62,292 bases of DNA from Streptococcus caballi DSM 19004 (GTDB taxonomy: Bacteria; Bacillota; Bacilli; Lactobacillales; Streptococcaceae): positions 1 through 62,292 of the forward strand of contig NZ_KB904123.1 of the NCBI RefSeq assembly GCF_000379985.1, written 5' to 3'. A model generated the notes under the pieces. That model searched no databases. It was not told the DNA's origin and was given only the letters and a program-made list of their open reading frames with translations. The position numbers were made by a program, and so were the translations under genes. This document shows, one piece after another, positions 35,804-44,554 of this stretch (position 1 is the stretch's first letter; each line of letters starts with the position of its first letter).

Positions 35804-38041
35804 ATGAAGAAATTAATCAATCGCTTTTTAGACTATGCCACGAGAGATAGGAAAACGCCAGCTCAAAATCGTGAGCGTGTTGGACAAAATTTGATGATTT
35901 TAGCGATTTTTATCTTCTTTGTCTTCATCATCAACTTTATTATTATCATTGGTACCGACCACAAGTTTGGGGTTGACTTATCAAAAGGTGCATCTAATGT
36001 TTATCAGCAGAAAGTGCGTGTTCAGGCCAAACGTGGAACCATTTATGATCGAGATGGAAATCCTATCGCAGAAGATGCAACAACTTACAGCATCTATGCC
36101 ATTATTTCTAAGTCGTATGTGTCCACGACGGGTCAAAAACTTTATGTTCAACCTTCTCAATATGAAAAAGTAGTTGAGATTCTTAATAAAGAATTGGGAA
36201 TCAAGAAGAAGGAAGTTCGTAAACAACTAAACCAAAAGAATCTTTTTCAGGTTTCTTTCGGTACTAAGGGCTCAGGCCTTTCTTACAGCACCATGACAGC
36301 CATTCAAACTGCTATGAAGGATGCTAAGATTGAAGGTATTGGTTTTACAACTAGTCCAGGGCGTATGTATCCAAATAATATATTTGCCAGTCAATTTGTA
36401 GGACTTGCTCAGCTTGAGGAGTCTGAAAATGGCTCAAAGTTGGTTGGTAAATCTGGCTTGGAGTCATCTCTTAATGATATTTTGTCTGGGACAGACGGCC
36501 TTGTGACCTATCAGAAGGATAAAAATGGCAATGTTCTGCTAGGAACAGCCACAACGGTTAAAAAGGCTGTTGATGGGAAGGATGTTTACACAACCTTATC
36601 AGAACCCCTTCAGACAAGGCTTGAGACCCAGATGGACGTTTTCCAAGAAAAGGCCAAGGGTAAGTTTGCCAGTGCAACTCTTGTCAATGCTAAAACGGGG
36701 GAAATCCTCGCAACCACACAGCGTCCGACTTATAATCCCAGTACCTTAGATGGTTACAATAAGGATAACTTGCAAACGTGGAATACTCTCCTTTTCCAAA
36801 ACTATTACGAACCTGGTTCAACCATGAAGGTCATGACTCTGGCATCTGCTATTGATAATGGTACCTTTAATGCAAACGAGGTTTTTGACAGCTCAGGTAT
36901 TAAAGTTGCTGATACGACTATTCAAGACTGGGATGTCAATGAGGGAATTTCAACTGGGCAGTATATGACTTATGCTCAAGGTTTTGCTCACTCTAGTAAC
37001 GTTGGGATGACTAGTCTTGAGCAAAAAATGGGTAATGATAAATGGCTCAATTACTTGACTAAGTTCCGCTTCGGTTACCCCACTCGTTTTGGGATGGTCG
37101 GAGAAACTGGCGGAACGTATCCATCAGATAATGAAGTAACTACAGCCATGAGTTCCTTCGGCCAAGGTATCGGGGTAACTCAGGTGCAGATGTTACGGGC
37201 ATTCTCGGCTATATCAAATAATGGGGTCATGCTTGAGCCGCAATTTATCAGCAAAATCTATGATCCTAATAGCAAGACAACGCGAACATCCAGTACAGAA
37301 GTGGTTGGTAAGCCTGTTTCTTCCGAGGCAGCGAGCAAAACGCGTGATTATATGGTGACAGTTGGTACCGATCCTTATTATGGAACCTTAATTTCAGGAG
37401 GGGTTCCTATTATTCAGGCGGGCAATGAGTCTATTGCCGTTAAATCAGGGACAGCTCAGATTGCAGAGAATGGGGCTTACTTGGAAGGTAATAACAACAC
37501 GCTGAACTCTGTTGTAGCTATGGTGCCGTCCGCTGATCCTGATTTTATCATGTATGTGACCATTCAACAGCCACAAAATTGGCAAGCTATCTTCTGGCAA
37601 GATGTGGTTAATCCGATTTTAGAACAAGCTTTACTGATGAAGGATACCTTGATGACATCAGCAGCAGTTGAAACAAGCGGTCAGACATCGTATAAACTAG
37701 CAAATGTTATAGGAAAAGATCCAGGTAACACTGCTGAAGAGATGCGGCGTAATCTTGTACATCCAATTATCATTGGCACAGGCAGCAAGATTGCCCATGT
37801 TTCTAAAAAAGTTGGCTCCAATCTGACTGAAGGTGAGCAAGTATTACTTATGACCAACAAACTTACAACCATGCCAGATATGTATGGATGGACCAAGAAG
37901 AATGTCAAGAAATTTGCTAAGTGGTCTGGTATTAAAATTAAATTTAAAGGTTCCAAGTCAGGAACTGTAAAAAAACAAAGTTTAGATATCGGAAAGAATC
38001 TTTCAAAGACTAAAAAATTAACAATAACAATAGGAGAATAA
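35804..38041 (+). CDS. pbp2X: Penicillin-binding protein 2X
   Basis: PBP2X is the division-specific class B transpeptidase. The 745-aa protein has a membrane helix at about 31-52 and a dimerisation domain. The transpeptidase domain has STMK near 339-342, SSN near 396 and KSGT near 547. Two C-terminal PASTA domains follow (about 625-745). Substitutions near these motifs are the usual route to beta-lactam resistance, but none can be called without a reference. Confidence 0.96.
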   Translation: MKKLINRFLDYATRDRKTPAQNRERVGQNLMILAIFIFFVFIINFIIIIGTDHKFGVDLSKGASNVYQQKVRVQAKRGTIYDRDGNPIAEDATTYSIYAIISKSYVSTTGQKLYVQPSQYEKVVEILNKELGIKKKEVRKQLNQKNLFQVSFGTKGSGLSYSTMTAIQTAMKDAKIEGIGFTTSPGRMYPNNIFASQFVGLAQLEESENGSKLVGKSGLESSLNDILSGTDGLVTYQKDKNGNVLLGTATTVKKAVDGKDVYTTLSEPLQTRLETQMDVFQEKAKGKFASATLVNAKTGEILATTQRPTYNPSTLDGYNKDNLQTWNTLLFQNYYEPGSTMKVMTLASAIDNGTFNANEVFDSSGIKVADTTIQDWDVNEGISTGQYMTYAQGFAHSSNVGMTSLEQKMGNDKWLNYLTKFRFGYPTRFGMVGETGGTYPSDNEVTTAMSSFGQGIGVTQVQMLRAFSAISNNGVMLEPQFISKIYDPNSKTTRTSSTEVVGKPVSSEAASKTRDYMVTVGTDPYYGTLISGGVPIIQAGNESIAVKSGTAQIAENGAYLEGNNNTLNSVVAMVPSADPDFIMYVTIQQPQNWQAIFWQDVVNPILEQALLMKDTLMTSAAVETSGQTSYKLANVIGKDPGNTAEEMRRNLVHPIIIGTGSKIAHVSKKVGSNLTEGEQVLLMTNKLTTMPDMYGWTKKNVKKFAKWSGIKIKFKGSKSGTVKKQSLDIGKNLSKTKKLTITIGE

Positions 38042-38042
38042 G

Positions 38043-39053
38043 ATGTTTTTAAGTATATTAGCGGGGCTGATGGCTTTTGCCTTGACAGTCTTCGCTATGC
38101 CTCACTTTATTAAATTTTATCAGCTGAAAAAAATTGGTGGTCAGCAAATGCACGAAGATGTTAAGCAACATTTGGCCAAGGCCGGTACGCCAACAATGGG
38201 AGGAACGGTCTTCCTAGCTGTTGCCCTACTTGTTAGCTTGATTTTTTCTTTCTTAATTTTGAAAACAGAGGGCGCTGCTGTTGGTGCAACGGTGGGGATT
38301 CTTCTTGTTGTTCTCATCTACGGTATCATCGGATTTTTGGATGATTTCTTAAAAATTTTTAAGCAAATCAATGAAGGATTGACTCCTTGGCAAAAATTAG
38401 CTTTGCAAATTATTGGTGGCTTGCTCTTTTATTTTATTCATGTTAGACCGAGTGGAACAGGCAGCCTCAATCTCTTCGGTTTCAATTTGCATCTGGGAAT
38501 TTTATATCTACTCTTTGTTCTTTTCTGGGTTGTTGGCTTTTCCAATGCTGTTAATCTGACAGATGGTATCGACGGACTGGCCTCAATCTCAGTTGCCATT
38601 AGCTTGGTTGCGTACGGCGTTATCGCCTATGTTCAACAGCAATTTGATGTGTTACTGATTATTGTTACGATGATTGGTGCTCTTCTAGGCTTCTTTGTTT
38701 TCAATCATAAACCCGCTAAGGTTTTTATGGGAGATGTCGGCAGTTTAGCGTTAGGAGCTATGTTGGCTGCGATTTCCATTGCTCTGAGACAAGAATGGAC
38801 CTTACTTATCATTGGTATTGTCTATGTCTTTGAAACAAGTTCAGTCATGCTGCAAGTTTCTTATTTCAAGTATACCAAAAAGAAATATGGTGAGGGACGG
38901 AGGATTTTTCGCATGACGCCTTTCCACCATCACTTGGAACTGGGGGGCTTATCTGGTAAAGCTGAAAAATGGTCTGAATGGAAAGTTGATACTTTCCTTT
39001 GGACAGTGGGTGCGTTAGCAAGTTTGATTGTACTAGCTACTCTTTATTTATAG
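38043..39053 (+). CDS. mraY: Phospho-N-acetylmuramoyl-pentapeptide transferase
   Basis: MraY makes lipid I on the inner membrane face. The 336-aa protein has about ten membrane helices. The Mg-binding FLDDFLK near 98, the [10 protein letters not shown] loop near 176 and the HHHLE motif near 296 are visible. It follows pbp2X by one base, with AGGAGA inside the pbp2X end, and is the last gene before a terminator. Confidence 0.97.
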   Translation: MFLSILAGLMAFALTVFAMPHFIKFYQLKKIGGQQMHEDVKQHLAKAGTPTMGGTVFLAVALLVSLIFSFLILKTEGAAVGATVGILLVVLIYGIIGFLDDFLKIFKQINEGLTPWQKLALQIIGGLLFYFIHVRPSGTGSLNLFGFNLHLGILYLLFVLFWVVGFSNAVNLTDGIDGLASISVAISLVAYGVIAYVQQQFDVLLIIVTMIGALLGFFVFNHKPAKVFMGDVGSLALGAMLAAISIALRQEWTLLIIGIVYVFETSSVMLQVSYFKYTKKKYGEGRRIFRMTPFHHHLELGGLSGKAEKWSEWKVDTFLWTVGALASLIVLATLYL

Positions 39054-39056
39054 AGT

Positions 39057-39084
39057 AAAAATCAGCCTCTTCGGCTGATTTTTT
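39057..39084 (+). terminator. Terminator after mraY
   Basis: AAAAATCAGCC and GGCTGATTTTT pair around a 5-nt loop, followed by T residues. Confidence 0.92.
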
Positions 39085-39137
39085 ATACTTGAGTCTTGAA
39101 AGGAGACTTGTTCTCTTTGCTAAAATGCACTTTTTAA

Positions 39138-39146
39138 TGCTATAAT
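39138..39146 (+). promoter_or_regulatory. Extended -10 promoter of the DEAD-box helicase gene
   Basis: TGCTATAAT lies 27 bp before the ATG at 39174; the transcript carries a normal GAGG ribosome site. Confidence 0.65.
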
Positions 39147-39173
39147 GTTTAGGAAGAAAAAACGAGGTAAGAC

Positions 39174-40520
39174 ATGTCATTATTTACAGATTTTAATTTT
39201 AAGCCCTACATCCAGGAGGCTTTGGACGATCTTAAGTTTGTCAAGCCAACAGATGTTCAACAAAAACTAATTCCGGTCGTTCGTTCAGGCCGTGACTTGG
39301 TCGGTGAATCAAAAACGGGTTCTGGGAAAACGCACACTTTTTTGCTGCCTATTTTTGAAAAACTAGATGAGACTAGCAAGGATGTTCAGGTGGTTATCAC
39401 AGCTCCAAGCCGTGAATTAGCGATGCAGATTTATCAAGCCACTAAACAAATCGCTGATCATGCTAAGGAAGACATCCGTGTGGTCAACTATGTTGGTGGA
39501 ACAGACAAGCTTCGACAGATTGAAAAGCTTAAAACAGCACAGCCACATATTGTGATTGGGACACCTGGTCGTATTTATGATTTGGTTAAGTCAGGTGATT
39601 TGGCTATTCACAAGGCGCATACCTTTGTTGTTGACGAAGCGGATATGACACTTGATATGGGCTTCTTAGACACGGTTGATAAGATTGCGGCTAGTCTACC
39701 AAAAAATGTCCAAATTTTGGTCTTTTCAGCAACCATTCCGCAAAAATTGCAACCCTTTTTGAAAAAATACCTGACTAATCCAGTCGTGGAACAAATTAAG
39801 ACAGCCACTGTTATTGCGGATACTATTGATAATTGGCTGATTTCAACTAAAGGACGCGACAAAAATGCACAGATTTTAGAGATTGCTAAGACGCTCAATC
39901 CATATCTAGCTATGATTTTTGTTAATACTAAGGAACGTGCGGATGACTTGCATTCCTACCTATCAAGTAACGGGCTTAAGGTCGCTAAGATTCATGGTGG
40001 TATTCCACCACGTGAACGCAAGCGTATTATGAACCAAGTTAAAAACTTGGATTTCGAATATATTGTGGCGACTGACTTGGCAGCGCGTGGCATTGATATT
40101 GAGGGTGTCAGTCATGTCATCAACGATGCCATTCCTCAAGATTTATCATTCTTTGTGCACCGCGTCGGGCGTACTGGTCGTAATGGGCTATCAGGCACAG
40201 CTATTACCCTTTACCAACCAAGTGACGATTCTGATATCAGAGAACTTGAGAAGATGGGCGTAGCCTTTGTGCCAAAAATTCTTAAAAATGGCGAATTCCA
40301 AGATACTTATGACCGTGACCGCCGTGCCAACCGCGAAAAATCTTATCAGAAATTGGACACTGAAATGATTGGTTTAGTTAAGAAGAAAAAGAAAAAAATC
40401 AAGCCAGGTTATAAGAAAAAAATCCAATGGAAAGTTGATGAAAAACGTCGCAAGGAACGTCGTGCAGCTAATCGTGCCAAGGGTCGTGCTGAGCGTAAAG
40501 CTAAAAAACAAAGTTTTTAA
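39174..40520 (+). CDS. DEAD-box ATP-dependent RNA helicase (CshB-like)
   Basis: This 448-aa helicase has Walker A SKTGSGKT near 44-51, DEAD in VVDEADMTL, SAT in FSATIP, and HRVGRTGRNG near the end of the RecA-2 domain. The C-terminus is strongly basic (KKKKKKIKPGYKKK). CshB-type enzymes act in RNA turnover, ribosome assembly and cold growth. It stands alone between terminators. Confidence 0.93.
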   Translation: MSLFTDFNFKPYIQEALDDLKFVKPTDVQQKLIPVVRSGRDLVGESKTGSGKTHTFLLPIFEKLDETSKDVQVVITAPSRELAMQIYQATKQIADHAKEDIRVVNYVGGTDKLRQIEKLKTAQPHIVIGTPGRIYDLVKSGDLAIHKAHTFVVDEADMTLDMGFLDTVDKIAASLPKNVQILVFSATIPQKLQPFLKKYLTNPVVEQIKTATVIADTIDNWLISTKGRDKNAQILEIAKTLNPYLAMIFVNTKERADDLHSYLSSNGLKVAKIHGGIPPRERKRIMNQVKNLDFEYIVATDLAARGIDIEGVSHVINDAIPQDLSFFVHRVGRTGRNGLSGTAITLYQPSDDSDIRELEKMGVAFVPKILKNGEFQDTYDRDRRANREKSYQKLDTEMIGLVKKKKKKIKPGYKKKIQWKVDEKRRKERRAANRAKGRAERKAKKQSF

Positions 40521-40528
40521 GAGTGGGG

Positions 40529-40555
40529 GAGCTGGACAAGGGTTCAGCTCTTTTT
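40529..40555 (+). terminator. Terminator after the helicase gene
   Basis: GAGCTGGA and TTCAGCTC form an 8-bp stem (one G-U) followed by TTTTT. Confidence 0.8.
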
Positions 40556-40561
40556 CAATTG

Positions 40562-40587
40562 TGATATTGATTGTCTATCAGCTGATA
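40562..40587 (+). promoter_or_regulatory. CYS-box (CmbR-type operator) before the solute-binding protein gene
   Basis: TGATA, 9 nt, TATCA, 2 nt, TGATA matches exactly the motif I recall for streptococcal CmbR sites (TGATA-N9-TATCA-N2-4-TGATA). It also lies within a 24-bp perfect palindrome at 40570-40593. A promoter (TTGGTC near 40599) follows at once. Control by cysteine supply is expected. Confidence 0.75.
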
Positions 40588-40660
40588 GACAATAGGTATT
40601 GGTCAAAGTCAACTGTGAGTGATAAACTAGAAGCATAAATATATTTAGGGAGATTAAGAG

Positions 40661-41482
40661 ATGAAAAAGATTTATCAATTATTTTTATTAACGGCTCTTG
40701 CTGCTCTGAGCCTTGCAGGGGCTAGTCAAGCTCAGGCTTCAAGCAAGAAAGTCTTGAAAGTAGCGACGGATTCAGATACAGCACCATTCACTTATAAAAA
40801 GGATGATAAATTTAAAGGATATGATATTGATTTGATCAAAGCTATTTTTAAACATTCAAATTACAAAGTTACTTTTCAGACAGTGCCTTTTGATACCATT
40901 TCAACTGGGATTGATGCTGGGAAATACGATTTGGCTGCTAATGATTTTAATTATAATAAGGAACGAGCTGAAAAATACCTTTTCTCAGACCCAGTTTCAA
41001 AATCCAACTATGCTGTGACAGGAGCGAAAGGTAAAAAGTATGCATCTTTGAATGATTTATCTGGCAAAACAACGGAGGCTCTTTCAGGTTCAAATTATGC
41101 ACAGATTTTAGAAAATTGGAACAAGGAAAATCCCAATAAAAAGCCGATTACAGTTAATTATGTTTCAGGAACAACCGGTATTTCAAATCGTTTGAAAGAC
41201 ATTGAAAATGGAAAGATTGATTTCATTCTCTATGATGCCATTTCATCTAGCTATATTGTCAAAGATCAAGGGCTGGATTTAACGGTTTCTCCGATTAAAG
41301 AAAGTCTAGGAGAATCAACAGATGGCTTGGAGTATATCTTGTTACCCAAGGACGAGGAAGGTAAAAAGTTGCAAAAGTTTATCAATCGCCGTATCAAGGT
41401 CTTGTTGGATGATGGCACTCTATTAAAATTGAGCAAAACCTACTTTGGTGGTGACTATGTTTCAACGATTAACAAAGATTAA
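40661..41482 (+). CDS. Cystine-type amino acid ABC transporter, solute-binding protein
   Basis: This 273-aa family-3 solute-binding protein has VLKVATDSDTAPFTYKKDDK and YDLAANDFNYNKERAEKYLF, typical of TcyA-like cystine binders. The signal peptide ends SQAQA-SS and lacks the Cys of a lipobox, unusual for a Gram-positive binding protein. It has its own CYS-box promoter and a terminator, so it is transcribed apart from its permease and ATPase. The substrate is inferred from homology and the CYS-box. Confidence 0.88.
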   Translation: MKKIYQLFLLTALAALSLAGASQAQASSKKVLKVATDSDTAPFTYKKDDKFKGYDIDLIKAIFKHSNYKVTFQTVPFDTISTGIDAGKYDLAANDFNYNKERAEKYLFSDPVSKSNYAVTGAKGKKYASLNDLSGKTTEALSGSNYAQILENWNKENPNKKPITVNYVSGTTGISNRLKDIENGKIDFILYDAISSSYIVKDQGLDLTVSPIKESLGESTDGLEYILLPKDEEGKKLQKFINRRIKVLLDDGTLLKLSKTYFGGDYVSTINKD

Positions 41483-41509
41483 AAACACTTCTGTTCAAAA
41501 TACTTCTCG

Positions 41510-41536
41510 AAAACTATCATCAAAGTGATAGTTTTT
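41510..41536 (+). terminator. Terminator after the solute-binding protein gene
   Basis: AAAACTATCA and TGATAGTTTTT form a 10-bp stem with a 6-nt loop. The TGATA of its 3' arm is also the first part of the second CYS-box. Confidence 0.85.
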
Positions 41537-41552
41537 CTTTATCACTATGATA
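41526..41552 (+). promoter_or_regulatory. Second CYS-box, before the permease gene
   Basis: TGATA, 9 nt, TATCA, 3 nt, TGATA again matches the CmbR motif. A promoter follows with TTTACA (near 41565) and TAGAAT at about 17 bp spacing. Confidence 0.75.
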
Positions 41553-41623
41553 GGTATTTCTTATTTTACATGTTTTCTAGAGCATGATAGAATTAAAAGA
41601 TAAGATATGCAAAGGAAAAAACA

Positions 41624-42427
41624 ATGAATTTTTTAACTTTAACAACCGATTGGACTTGGTATGATAAACTCATTGCCCATATTCCTAAAGGACGATTATT
41701 TAGTTGGCATGCGGTTTTTGATGCCATTCCATCTATTTTGCAGCATTTACCAACGACGCTTGGACTGACCGTTGCAGGTGCCTTTTTTGGTTTGATTTTA
41801 GCCCTCCTTTTTGCAATCGTTAAAATCAATCGTGTCAAGATTCTTTATCCTATTCAGGCCCTTTTTGTCAGTTTCTTGCGTGGGACACCTATCTTAGTTC
41901 AGCTCATGCTGACCTATTATGGGATTCCGCTTTTCTTAAAATATTTGAATCAAACTTATGGTTTCAATTGGAATATCAATGCCATTCCAGCATCTATTTT
42001 TGCGATTACGGCCTTTGCTCTGAACGAGGCGGCTTACACTAGCGAAACCATTCGTGCGGCGATTCAATCAGTAAATACTGGTGAAATAGAAGCTGCGCGC
42101 AGTCTTGGTATGACATCAGCTCAAGTCTATCGCCGTGTTATCATTCCTAATGCGGCAGTTGTAGCGACACCAACTCTGATTAACACCTTGATTGGTTTGA
42201 CTAAGGGAACTTCACTGGCTTTCAATGCTGGCATTGTGGAAATGTTCGCTCAGGCTCAGATTCTCGGGGGAGCGGATTACCGTTACTTTGAACGCTATAT
42301 TTCAGTGGCACTTGTTTATTGGGCAATCAGCATCATTATTGAAAATGTTGGTCGCTTGATTGAAAAACGCATGGAGATCAATTCTCCTGAAAATATTACT
42401 GATGAAATTGCAGGAGGTGTCCGTTAA
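41624..42427 (+). CDS. Amino acid ABC transporter permease (cystine-type)
   Basis: This 267-aa permease of the His/Glu/Gln/Arg/opine family has about five helices and the EAA loop EIEAARSLGMTSAQVYRRVIIP, which contacts the ATPase. It overlaps the ATPase start by one base. It pairs with the binding protein at 40661, as both carry CYS-box promoters. Confidence 0.9.
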   Translation: MNFLTLTTDWTWYDKLIAHIPKGRLFSWHAVFDAIPSILQHLPTTLGLTVAGAFFGLILALLFAIVKINRVKILYPIQALFVSFLRGTPILVQLMLTYYGIPLFLKYLNQTYGFNWNINAIPASIFAITAFALNEAAYTSETIRAAIQSVNTGEIEAARSLGMTSAQVYRRVIIPNAAVVATPTLINTLIGLTKGTSLAFNAGIVEMFAQAQILGGADYRYFERYISVALVYWAISIIIENVGRLIEKRMEINSPENITDEIAGGVR

Positions 42428-43170
42428 TGATTAAGATTAGAAATTTGACTAAGGAATTTTCTGGTCAGAAAGTCTTAAATGGTCTTGACTTGGACATTGA
42501 GAAGGGAGAGGTAGTTGCTCTTGTAGGTGCTTCAGGAGCAGGGAAGTCAACTTTCTTGCGTAGTATGAATTATCTAGAAGAACCAGACTCTGGCACCATT
42601 GAAATTGATGATTTTAAGGTGGATTTTGAAAAAATCAGCAAAGAAGAGATTCTAACACTACGTCGCAAGCTAGCGATGGTTTTTCAACAATTTAATCTTT
42701 TTGAGCGACGCACAGCCCTTGATAATGTTAAAGAAGGGTTGAAAATTGTCAAAAAAATCTCAGATAGTGAAGCGACAGCCATTGCGAAGGAAGAGTTGCG
42801 TAAAGTCGGCTTAGCTGACCGTGAAAATCACTACCCACGACATTTGTCAGGTGGTCAAAAGCAACGTGTTGCTTTGGCGCGTGCTTTGGCTATGAAACCA
42901 GACGTTCTCTTGCTTGACGAGCCGACATCAGCTCTTGACCCAGAATTGGTTGGTGAGGTTGAAAGATCTATCGCTGACGCTGCTAAGTCAGGTCAAACCA
43001 TGGTTTTAGTCAGTCATGACATGAATTTTGTCTACCAAGTAGCTGATAAGGTACTTTTCCTTGAAAAAGGGCATATTTTAGAGCAAGGTACACCAGATGA
43101 GGTTTTTAATCATCCTAAGGAAGAACGTACTAAAGAATTCTTTGCCAGTTACACAAAAACATATATTTAA
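42427..43170 (+). CDS. Amino acid ABC transporter ATP-binding protein (cystine-type)
   Basis: This 247-aa ATPase has Walker A GASGAGKST near 33-41, the signature LSGGQKQRVALARAL, Walker B LLLDEPTSALD and the H-loop SHDM. It is of the polar amino acid (GlnQ/TcyC) class and powers cystine uptake with the adjacent permease. It starts in the permease stop. A terminator hairpin follows. Confidence 0.93.
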   Translation: MIKIRNLTKEFSGQKVLNGLDLDIEKGEVVALVGASGAGKSTFLRSMNYLEEPDSGTIEIDDFKVDFEKISKEEILTLRRKLAMVFQQFNLFERRTALDNVKEGLKIVKKISDSEATAIAKEELRKVGLADRENHYPRHLSGGQKQRVALARALAMKPDVLLLDEPTSALDPELVGEVERSIADAAKSGQTMVLVSHDMNFVYQVADKVLFLEKGHILEQGTPDEVFNHPKEERTKEFFASYTKTYI

Positions 43171-43182
43171 TGATATAATGAA

Positions 43183-43209
43183 AGTTGAGAAAAAATCTCA
43201 ACTCTTTTT
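43183..43209 (+). terminator. Terminator after the transporter ATPase gene
   Basis: AGTTGAGA and TCTCAACT pair around 5 A residues and are followed by CTTTTT. A TATAAT (43174-43179) directly upstream could be a promoter for the next gene. Confidence 0.8.
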
Positions 43210-43235
43210 ATAGTTGAGATGACAAGGTGAGAGTT

Positions 43236-43460
43236 ATGTTTTTGAAAATTTTTGGCTTTTATATACAAGGCCTTCTAATGGCTGTTTTCTTTGTTTTGTT
43301 AATTGGTTTGTGTTGGATTTTATGGCGTGCTAGACAACATAAGGATAAGACAGTCAGGGAACGTCAGGCTTTTCTCTATGAGGTTCTTATGATGGCTTTG
43401 GTGACAGCGCCCATCCTATCTTTTGCTTTCATGGCCATTATAATGATGCTCAAGTCATAA
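43236..43460 (+). CDS. DUF4059-family small membrane protein
   Basis: This 74-aa protein has two membrane helices (about 5-30 and 49-72) separated by a charged loop (RARQHKDKTVRERQ). It resembles the DUF4059 proteins found in streptococci just before trxB. The function is unknown. ATG 43236 is preferred over an upstream GTG. It lies between a cystine transporter and thioredoxin reductase, which hints at a redox or thiol role. Confidence 0.75.
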   Translation: MFLKIFGFYIQGLLMAVFFVLLIGLCWILWRARQHKDKTVRERQAFLYEVLMMALVTAPILSFAFMAIIMMLKS

Positions 43461-43463
43461 TTT

Positions 43464-43492
43464 TTGCAATTTACTGTACCAATTGGTACAAT
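43464..43492 (+). promoter_or_regulatory. trxB promoter with a 16-bp palindrome
   Basis: TTGCAA (43464-43469) and TACAAT (43487-43492) are 17 bp apart. The perfect palindrome TGTACCAATTGGTACA (43475-43490) fills the spacer and overlaps the -10 box, a classical repressor position. Confidence 0.65.
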
Positions 43493-43520
43493 GAGGAAAA
43501 CAAAGTAATGAGGTTAAGTT

Positions 43521-44435
43521 ATGTATGATACGCTGATTATCGGGTCTGGACCTGCAGGAATGACAGCTGCACTTTACGCTGCTCGTTCTAACTTGAAAGT
43601 TGGGATTATTGAACAAGGTGCTCCTGGTGGGCAGATGAATAATACCTTTGAAATCGAGAACTATCCTGGTTATGAACATATTTCAGGACCCGAATTGTCC
43701 ATGAAAATGTATGAGCCTTTGGAAAAATTTCAGGTTGAAAACATTTATGGGATTGTACAGAAAATTGAAGTTGATGGTAATGTTAAACGTGTCATCACAG
43801 AAGACAATAGCTACGAGTCTAAGACGATTATCCTTGCAACAGGAGCTAAATATCGCCTTCTGGGTGCTCCTGGTGAGGAGGAGTACACTAGCCGTGGTGT
43901 TTCCTATTGTGCAGTTTGTGATGGTGCTTTTTTCCGAAATCAAGATTTACTTGTTGTCGGTGGTGGCGATTCAGCAGTCGAAGAGGCTATCTATCTGACT
44001 CAGTTTGCTAAGTCCGTGACAATTGTTCACCGTCGTGATGAATTGCGTGCGCAAAAGGTCATCCAAGACAGAGCTTTTGCTAACGAGAAAATCAAGTTCA
44101 TCTGGGATTCTGTCGTCAAAGAAATCAAAGGGAATGACATCAAGGTTTCTAGCGTCATGGTTGAAAATGTCAAAACAGGTGAACTCAGTGAACATGAGTT
44201 TGGTGGGGTCTTCATCTATGTTGGCATGAACCCAGTAACTAGTATGGTGGCTGATTTGGCAATCACTGATGATGCTGGCTGGGTTTTGACAGACGATAAG
44301 ATGCAAACAAGTCTTTCAGGTATTTTTGCTGTAGGTGATGTTCGTCAAAAGGATCTCCGTCAAATTACAACAGCCGTTGGAGATGGCGCTATTGCTGGCC
44401 AAGGCGTTTACAATTATATTGTTGAACATAGTTAA
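43521..44435 (+). CDS. trxB: Thioredoxin reductase
   Basis: TrxB reduces thioredoxin using NADPH and FAD. The 304-aa protein has the FAD-binding IIGSGPAGMTAALYAARS, the redox pair CAVC near 130-133 and the NADPH-binding VVGGGDSAVEEA. The C-terminal FAVGDVRQK closes the FAD site. The promoter has a palindrome suggesting redox or metabolite control. Confidence 0.96.
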   Translation: MYDTLIIGSGPAGMTAALYAARSNLKVGIIEQGAPGGQMNNTFEIENYPGYEHISGPELSMKMYEPLEKFQVENIYGIVQKIEVDGNVKRVITEDNSYESKTIILATGAKYRLLGAPGEEEYTSRGVSYCAVCDGAFFRNQDLLVVGGGDSAVEEAIYLTQFAKSVTIVHRRDELRAQKVIQDRAFANEKIKFIWDSVVKEIKGNDIKVSSVMVENVKTGELSEHEFGGVFIYVGMNPVTSMVADLAITDDAGWVLTDDKMQTSLSGIFAVGDVRQKDLRQITTAVGDGAIAGQGVYNYIVEHS

Positions 44436-44442
44436 TAAGAGT

Positions 44443-44473
44443 AGCTCAGACCGTTCCTAGGTTTGAGTTTTTT
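44443..44473 (+). terminator. Terminator after trxB
   Basis: CTCAGACC and GGTTTGAG pair (one G-U), followed by TTTTTT. Confidence 0.85.
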
Positions 44474-44498
44474 AGTAGACAGATATAAACTTTTAGAA

Positions 44499-44525
44499 GC
44501 TGTCTTGACAGCATTATGTTATAAT
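44499..44525 (+). promoter_or_regulatory. pncB-nadE promoter with palindromic operator
   Basis: An extended -10 TGTTATAAT ends at 44525. GCTGTCTTGACAGC (44499-44512) is a perfect palindrome in the -35 region. Further GACAG-like bases lie near 44476. NiaR represses nicotinate salvage genes in Firmicutes and would be the first candidate; I have not matched its motif exactly. Confidence 0.55.
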
Positions 44526-44554
44526 AGTAACAATAAATATAAAGGAGAAGATGT

